NCBI GenBank assembly: GCA_025450405.1
Contig: JANWHL010000074.1
Coordinates: 1-9,911, forward strand
Source: Ktedonobacterales bacterium
Lineage (GTDB): Bacteria; Chloroflexota; Ktedonobacteria; Ktedonobacterales; JADMIN01
Reading direction: 5' to 3'
DNA length: 9,911 nt
The notes under the pieces are model-generated. The model ran no database searches. It saw only the letters and a list, made by a program, of their open reading frames with translations, and had not been told where the DNA came from. This document shows positions 5,852-9,911 of the stretch, piece after piece (the first letter of the stretch is position 1; the number at the start of each line of letters is the position of its first letter). The position numbers were made by a program, and so were the translations under genes.

Positions 5852-6235
5852 GCGACTGTCGCGGCAAGGACCGCTCCTGGGCCGCGTGGGGTCCTCACCC
5901 CCGGCCCCCTCTCCATAGCATGGGGAGCCAGGACCGCGACGCTGGGCGGCGACGGGCGGGCGGGGAGCCGGAGCGCGGGCCGGACGGGCAGCGGAGGGGG
6001 CGGGCGACTGACCGGCGGGCTATTGGCGGGCGGGCGGGTCGCCGCACAGGCGGACGGAACGGCCGCGAACGTTGAATGCGCGTGCGATTGGCCCGATGGT
6101 CGTGTTGCGCGCTTGTCAGCCGGATGCAATGCCAGAATGAGCGGCGCGGATGGCTCCTGGCACCCCTCTTGCACATGCGACCACTGAAAACTTGTGCCCA
6201 ATTGGACTATGGGGCGCGGGCGAAAGGTGGCGGCG
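5852..6235. other. intergenic region with degenerate repeat and possible promoter
   Basis: About 380 bp without a gene. It contains a truncated type B repeat (5890-5931), a very G-rich stretch (5935-6050), a second copy of the 18-bp box (GGCCGCGAACGTTGAATG, 6061-6078) and a weak promoter-like pair, TTGTCA (6113-6118) and AATGAG (6136-6141), spaced 17 nt. No terminator is seen. Confidence 0.45.
5890..5931 (+). repeat. dispersed palindromic repeat, degenerate type B copy 3
   Basis: The leader GTCCTCACCCCCGGCCCC matches the other copies, but the hairpin is shortened to CTCCAT-AGC-ATGG, followed by GGAGCCAG. It looks like a decayed or internally deleted copy. Confidence 0.65.
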
Positions 6236-6670
6236 ATGCGCGGATCGGCATGGCGCGACGTGGACCGGGCGCGCGTGGCCGCGGCTCTGATACTTATCGG
6301 GGCGGTGTTCAGCTTTGGGCTGGGGCAAGCGCTCGGGCACATACGTTCCGCACCCGTCGGGCATCCGCATGTCACCGCGGCGCGGGCGCACACCGCCGGC
6401 GGGTCTTCCGCCCTCCACGTCGACCTCCAGGCCGCGCCGGCCACGTCCGCGGCGCACACCCTCCCCAACGCGGCGCCGGCGCCCAGAACCGCCCCGGTAA
6501 AGCTGGCCACCCACGCGGTGAGTCACAGCGACGGTGCGCACCACGCGCACCATAAGGATGGACATCACGGCGGCAAGCATGGTGGCGACCAGGGAGGAGA
6601 CGCGGCCCACCGCGCCCCAAAAGTCGGCGGGAGCACACAAAACGGAAGCACTAGTCAGGGCGGGGATTGA
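6236..6670 (+). CDS. single-pass membrane protein with His-rich tail
   Basis: 144 residues, family not recognised. A short N-terminus with Arg residues precedes one hydrophobic helix (about 13-34). The rest is presumably outside the membrane: an Ala/Pro/Thr-rich stretch (36-95), a His/Gly cluster at 97-115 with eight His in 19 residues, and a Gly/Ser/Asn end. His clusters of this kind often bind Ni, Zn, Co or Cu, so metal capture is plausible but unproven. ATG 6236 is chosen because AAAGG stands 8 nt upstream and the helix follows as expected for a membrane anchor; ATG 6209 and GTG 6194 are in frame but lack a clear ribosome-binding site. Its 3' end overlaps the convergent exonuclease gene by 20 bp. 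Low-complexity composition makes the coding call moderate. Confidence 0.6.
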   Translation: MRGSAWRDVDRARVAAALILIGAVFSFGLGQALGHIRSAPVGHPHVTAARAHTAGGSSALHVDLQAAPATSAAHTLPNAAPAPRTAPVKLATHAVSHSDGAHHAHHKDGHHGGKHGGDQGGDAAHRAPKVGGSTQNGSTSQGGD

Positions 6671-8129
6671 CCGCTCGCCGCTCCGTCGTGCGCTCCAGGC
6701 GCGCCAACCGATGCAGCAGCCGCGCGCGATCGCGGTCCCGCCGCGGACCACCGCGCGTGTCGAGCAGGGCTAGCGCCGCGCGGACCCACGCGCTTGCCGA
6801 GGCAAGGTCGCGCGCGGTGTGTTCGTAGTACCGGGCCAGCTCCTCGTAGGGGAGGACGTCCAGCGCGCCAACGCCCGACACCCCCGCGGCCGCCATCGCC
6901 TCCCAATGGGCCAAGGCGTCGGCGCCTCGCCGCTGGCGCTTGAGCAGCGCGCCGGCCCGCCGGCGCGCTTCGCGCGTCACCACCGCGCGCAATGCCCCCG
7001 TCACCAGGCCGTCGCCGCGCAGGGCCGCTTCATAGCAGGCGAGCGCTTGGTCCGCGTCGCCAGCCTCTTCGAGGCAGCGCCCAAGGGCCAGCACCTCGTC
7101 GGCGGCGGGCGCGCCAGCCACGGTGCCCCGGCCGATGCGGGCGATGTGGCCGAGCAAGCCCGCGAGCGAGAGAATGTCGAGGGCGTTGTGGCGAAAGACG
7201 CCCGCCAGCGGGCGCGCGTCGCGGGTGCGGAGATAGGCGAAGTAGAGCTGCGGGATCAGCCAGCCAGGGGTATCCTCACCACGGCGGACTCCGAGCAGGT
7301 GGTGCTCCACCTGCGAGAGCGCACAGCTCTCCAAGCGCCCGCGCCAGAGCCGGCGCGACGAAAACAGCAGGTCGGCGTGGGCGGCGGGGATGGGCGGGCG
7401 GCGTGGGCCGGAGCGCCGGCCCAGCGTATAACGTGTCTCCAGCAGCGGCCAATCGAAGGCCTTGCCGTTGTAGGGCACCAGAGCGTCGCAGGCGTCGAGC
7501 TCCTCGGCAAGCACGTGCAGGAGGGCATGCTCCTCGCCCAGGGTGCGCATGAAGAGCTGGCGCACGACGAACTCATCGCCGCGAAAGCGGGCCACGCCCA
7601 CCAGGAAGGCGTAGGTGCCCGTGCCGCCAGCCAGGCCGGTCGTCTCCGTGTCCAGATAGACGATGCGCCGGGGGTCGGCCTCGGCCAGGGCGTGTCGCTC
7701 TTCGGCCGTGCGCACCAGCAGGACGGCGGCCGCGGCGAGGGACGCGGCAAGTGTGTCGCCCAGCGGAGTGTGGCCGTGAAGATGATCCGAGTCGTAGCGC
7801 CACTCGGCCACATAGCAGGGCCCGTAGGGGGTCTCGCGCTCGCGACCAGGGAGGAGTGACTCGGGGCCGAAGCGCTCGGGGGTCCTCACCCTCAACCCCT
7901 CGGGGGACCTCACCCCCAGCCCCTCTCCCCGCGGGGAGAGGGGAGCCAGACCGGAGACGGCGTTGGGCTCGACGTCGGGCACGACGTCCGGCTTGACGTC
8001 GGGGTGGACGCCGGGCGCAATGTCTGGCACGGGATTGGGCGCGGCGTCGGGCGCGAGGGGCGGAGGAGGCGACGCCGTCCGCGCCGGTGCCACCCCCTGT
8101 AGGCTTCGCAGCCGCTCGCGCAGATTCAT
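6651..8129 (-). CDS. mrfB: MrfB/YprB-type DEDD exonuclease with C-terminal TPR-like repeats
   Basis: 492 residues. The RNase H-like 3'-5' exonuclease core carries LDTETTG (Asp160, Glu162), PYNGKAFDWPLL (Asn221, Asp226) and RHNALDILSL (His314, Asp318), the acidic metal-binding set of DEDD enzymes. Residues about 340-480 form helical TPR-like repeats. The N-terminus (1-55) is a short conserved start, MNLRERLRSLQ, followed by a PDV-rich tandem linker. Residues about 57-92 are the translation of a dispersed palindromic repeat. The conserved YGPCYVAEWRYDSDHLHG (102-119) follows. ATG 8129 has GGAGG 5 nt upstream, and the frame upstream is spurious. The gene lies 37 bp behind the helicase gene on the same strand. 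In B. subtilis MrfB works with the MrfA helicase in UvrA-independent repair of mitomycin C lesions; the same pairing here supports that role. Confidence 0.88.
   Translation of the reverse strand: MNLRERLRSLQGVAPARTASPPPPLAPDAAPNPVPDIAPGVHPDVKPDVVPDVEPNAVSGLAPLSPRGEGLGVRSPEGLRVRTPERFGPESLLPGRERETPYGPCYVAEWRYDSDHLHGHTPLGDTLAASLAAAAVLLVRTAEERHALAEADPRRIVYLDTETTGLAGGTGTYAFLVGVARFRGDEFVVRQLFMRTLGEEHALLHVLAEELDACDALVPYNGKAFDWPLLETRYTLGRRSGPRRPPIPAAHADLLFSSRRLWRGRLESCALSQVEHHLLGVRRGEDTPGWLIPQLYFAYLRTRDARPLAGVFRHNALDILSLAGLLGHIARIGRGTVAGAPAADEVLALGRCLEEAGDADQALACYEAALRGDGLVTGALRAVVTREARRRAGALLKRQRRGADALAHWEAMAAAGVSGVGALDVLPYEELARYYEHTARDLASASAWVRAALALLDTRGGPRRDRDRARLLHRLARLERTTERRAVNPRPD
7881..7949 (+). 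repeat. dispersed palindromic repeat, type A copy 2, inside the exonuclease gene
   Basis: Two leaders in tandem (GGTCCTCACC at 7881 and GGACCTCACC a little further on) precede a perfect palindrome at 7920-7943 with 11-bp arms CCCCTCTCCCC, then AGCCAG. The element lies wholly within the minus-strand exonuclease frame and contributes no stop. It encodes the SGLAPLSPRGEGLGVRSPEG segment of that protein. Confidence 0.75.
7965..8048 (-). repeat. PDV-type tandem repeat in the exonuclease linker
   Basis: Encodes residues 28-55 of the exonuclease. PD recurs six times in this span, with PDVK, PDVV and PDVE consecutive, from repeated GACGTC/GGGC-containing DNA units. It is a flexible Pro/Asp linker next to the repeat-derived segment, marking this part of the gene as a site that tolerates expansion. 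Confidence 0.6.
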
Positions 8130-8166
8130 GCCTGCCTCCGCTTGCCGACCGGCCACCAAGTAGGCG

Positions 8167-9911
8167 CTACGCGGTCTGATCGCCCGCGGCAGTGTTGCCC
8201 GCCACGGCATTGCCCGCCACGGCGTTGCGTGCCAGGGCCAGCGCGCTCGCCTTGCCTGACAGCCCGATCTCCGCTCGCGGCCCCACGCACGATGGGCAGC
8301 CGTCCGCGCAGGCGCAGCCGGAGATGGTCTCGGCCGCCGCGAGCAGCAGCGGGTCGTGCAGATTGTACAGCCGCTCGCTCAGGCCCACGCCGCCGGGGTA
8401 CTTGTCGAAGAGATAAACGGTTGGGCCGCCGGTGTGGGGTGACTTCACCTCGGCCACCACGCCCAGGTCATGGGGATCGCACATCAGGAAGAGTGGCGCC
8501 ACCTGGACCAGGACATGTGATAGGCCGAGCAGGCCGGACTGGAGCTCGCCCGTACCCATACTGGCTACCGGGGGCGAACCGGCCATTGCCGGGGAGGCCA
8601 GCGCTCGTCCCGCCGCATCGTCTCCGCCAGCGGCCCCGTCATCTGGCGCGTCGCCCGTGGTGCTCGCTGGAGGTCCCAAAGTCAGCCAGTAGGCGGTCGT
8701 GTGCAGCTCCTCCTCTGGCAGATGGATCTTGCCCGAGCCGACGTTCTCGTGCGTGTAGAGCTTGATCTTCTTGAACATCGTCGGCTGATAGGTCAGCATG
8801 ACCTCGCCATGGGTCCGCCGCGCGCCCGGCAGGTCTTCCTCCGCGAAGACCTCGAGCGGGCGAATGGCGAAGGCAAGATTGGCATCGGTGTAGTAATCGA
8901 CGTCCACATGGCGGACGTAGGCCTTCTTCTCCTCGTAATCCAGCCGCTCCACCTGGTACTGCTCGCCCTCGTGGATGTAGATCGCCTCGTCGTGGAGCAT
9001 GGTCGGCGCCGAGACACGGTCCACTTCGCCGATGATACGCGGGGCGCCGGGGACGTTGTCGATGATGACGAAATTCTCACTGGAGGCGCTGCGCAGGCTG
9101 ATGGACTCGGCTGGGAAACCTTCGCTGGTCCAATGCCAGCGGCCGTCGACGTGGTGCAGCAGCCCATCCTCTTCGATCAGCGCCAGCAACTCCTGGGTGT
9201 CGGCACGGGTGAGGCCAAAGGTGTCGGCGTCGCCGAAAGGCAGCTCGAAGGCGGCGCACTTCAGGTGGCTGGCGAGGATCAGGAGATTGTCGGGGTTGAC
9301 GAGTCCGCTCTCGGGCGAGCGCCCGAAGAAGTACTCAGGATGGCTGGCGATGTACTGGTCCAGCGGATTGCTGCTGGCCACCAGGACGGCGGCGGCGGTA
9401 GCGGCGCGACGGCCGGCGCGACCCATTTGCTGCAGTGTGCTGGCGACGGTGCCGGGATAGCCGGTCAGGACGGCGGCCTCGAGGCTGCCGATGTCCACGC
9501 CCAGCTCGAGGGCGTTGGTGGCGACCACGCCGCGCACGGAGCCGTCGCGCAGCCCGCGCTCGATCGCGCGCCGCTGGCCCGGGAGGTAACCTCCGCGGTA
9601 GCCGCGGATGGCGCCCTCGCGCCGCCGTTTGGCCGTCGTGTCGCCGGTCAGATAGGTCAGCAGCAGCTCCACGGTGGTCCGGCTGCGCGCGAAGACGATC
9701 GTCTGGACGTCGCGCGCCAGGAAGCGCGAAGCCAGGCGCCGCGCTTCCAGCACCGAGCTGGCGCGCAGGCCGAGCTGGGGATTGACGACCGGCGGGTTGT
9801 AGAAGATCAGGTGCTTGGCGCCGGTGGGGGCGCCGTTGTCGTCTACCAGCGCCACGTCGTCGCCGATGATGCGCGCGGCCAGCTCGGCGGGGTTGGCGAT
9901 GGTGGCGGAGC
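8167..9911 (-). CDS. mrfA: MrfA/YprA-type DEXH helicase with DUF1998 zinc domain (5' end outside the window)
   Basis: The gene runs in from beyond the right edge; about 580 codons are visible. The first residues, SATIANPAELAARIIG, are the end of the first RecA domain (motif III SAT). The second RecA domain shows IVFARSR (motif IV, about 9700-9679), VATNALELGVDIG (motif V, 9525-9487) and QMGRAGRR (motif VI, 9429-9406). The C-terminal DUF1998 domain ends with CAC-x3-C-x2-C (within 8287-8320), the four-Cys zinc site known in MrfA. An Ala/Gly/Asp-rich insert of about 35 residues lies before the last part of DUF1998 (near 8571-8680). The end of the protein has three NAVAG-like units from a 15-bp tandem repeat. 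MrfA is a 3'-5' DNA helicase; here it precedes its exonuclease partner by 37 bp in one operon. Confidence 0.9.
   Translation of the reverse strand, partial: SATIANPAELAARIIGDDVALVDDNGAPTGAKHLIFYNPPVVNPQLGLRASSVLEARRLASRFLARDVQTIVFARSRTTVELLLTYLTGDTTAKRRREGAIRGYRGGYLPGQRRAIERGLRDGSVRGVVATNALELGVDIGSLEAAVLTGYPGTVASTLQQMGRAGRRAATAAAVLVASSNPLDQYIASHPEYFFGRSPESGLVNPDNLLILASHLKCAAFELPFGDADTFGLTRADTQELLALIEEDGLLHHVDGRWHWTSEGFPAESISLRSASSENFVIIDNVPGAPRIIGEVDRVSAPTMLHDEAIYIHEGEQYQVERLDYEEKKAYVRHVDVDYYTDANLAFAIRPLEVFAEEDLPGARRTHGEVMLTYQPTMFKKIKLYTHENVGSGKIHLPEEELHTTAYWLTLGPPASTTGDAPDDGAAGGDDAAGRALASPAMAGSPPVASMGTGELQSGLLGLSHVLVQVAPLFLMCDPHDLGVVAEVKSPHTGGPTVYLFDKYPGGVGLSERLYNLHDPLLLAAAETISGCACADGCPSCVGPRAEIGLSGKASALALARNAVAGNAVAGNTAAGDQTA
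8194..8238 (-). repeat. 15-bp tandem repeat at the helicase C-terminus
   Basis: Three units, GTTGCCCGCCACGGC, ATTGCCCGCCACGGC and a diverged GTTGCGTGCCAGGGC, encode NAVAG-type pentapeptides just before the stop. It lies past the zinc domain and probably does not affect activity. Confidence 0.65.

Noticed and set aside
6819..7859. Plus-strand frame of 346 codons opposite the exonuclease gene
   Set aside because: Shadow of the DEDD exonuclease; the minus-strand frame has all catalytic motifs.

Overview
This is a GC-rich window (estimated by eye at well over 65% G+C) with eight protein genes, one running off the right edge. No rRNA, tRNA, CRISPR array or intact insertion sequence was seen. Dispersed GC-rich palindromic repeats that share a CTCACCCC leader, a MrfA/MrfB-type repair pair, and a single-pass membrane protein with a concanavalin A-like domain together suggest a Chloroflexota-like bacterium. 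That is inference from composition and gene content; no marker gene is present.

Layout. Positions 1-364 hold hairpins and no convincing gene. An OsmC/Ohr-family gene lies on the minus strand (829 to 365). It is interrupted by an in-frame TGA exactly where the family has its second redox cysteine. The reading frame continues as good OsmC sequence beyond it, and a GGUC-loop hairpin follows the TGA at the distance expected of a bacterial SECIS. The simplest reading is a selenocysteine-containing OsmC protein, which ordinary gene calling would truncate. About 900 bp of repeats and hairpins separate it from a plus-strand operon (1737-4457). That operon encodes a small proline-rich membrane protein, an ApbE-like FAD:protein FMN transferase, and a six-helix ferric-reductase-like di-heme membrane protein with an extra C-terminal extracytoplasmic domain. 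The last two genes overlap in ATGA. The set looks like a flavin/heme transmembrane electron-transfer unit.

After another 600 bp of repeats come two monocistronic plus-strand genes for single-pass membrane proteins: a ConA-like-fold protein (5069-5851), with the best promoter in the window, and a His-rich-tail protein (6236-6670). The latter converges with and overlaps by 20 bp the last unit, a minus-strand operon. That operon encodes a MrfA/YprA-type helicase (only its C-terminal part is in the window) followed by a MrfB/YprB-type DEDD exonuclease with TPR-like repeats. In Bacillus subtilis this pair repairs mitomycin C damage.

The most notable points are the candidate selenocysteine codon with its hairpin, a dispersed palindromic repeat read through in frame inside the exonuclease gene, the unusual metal site and partner set of the ApbE/heme operon, and a motif shared upstream of the two single-pass membrane genes.
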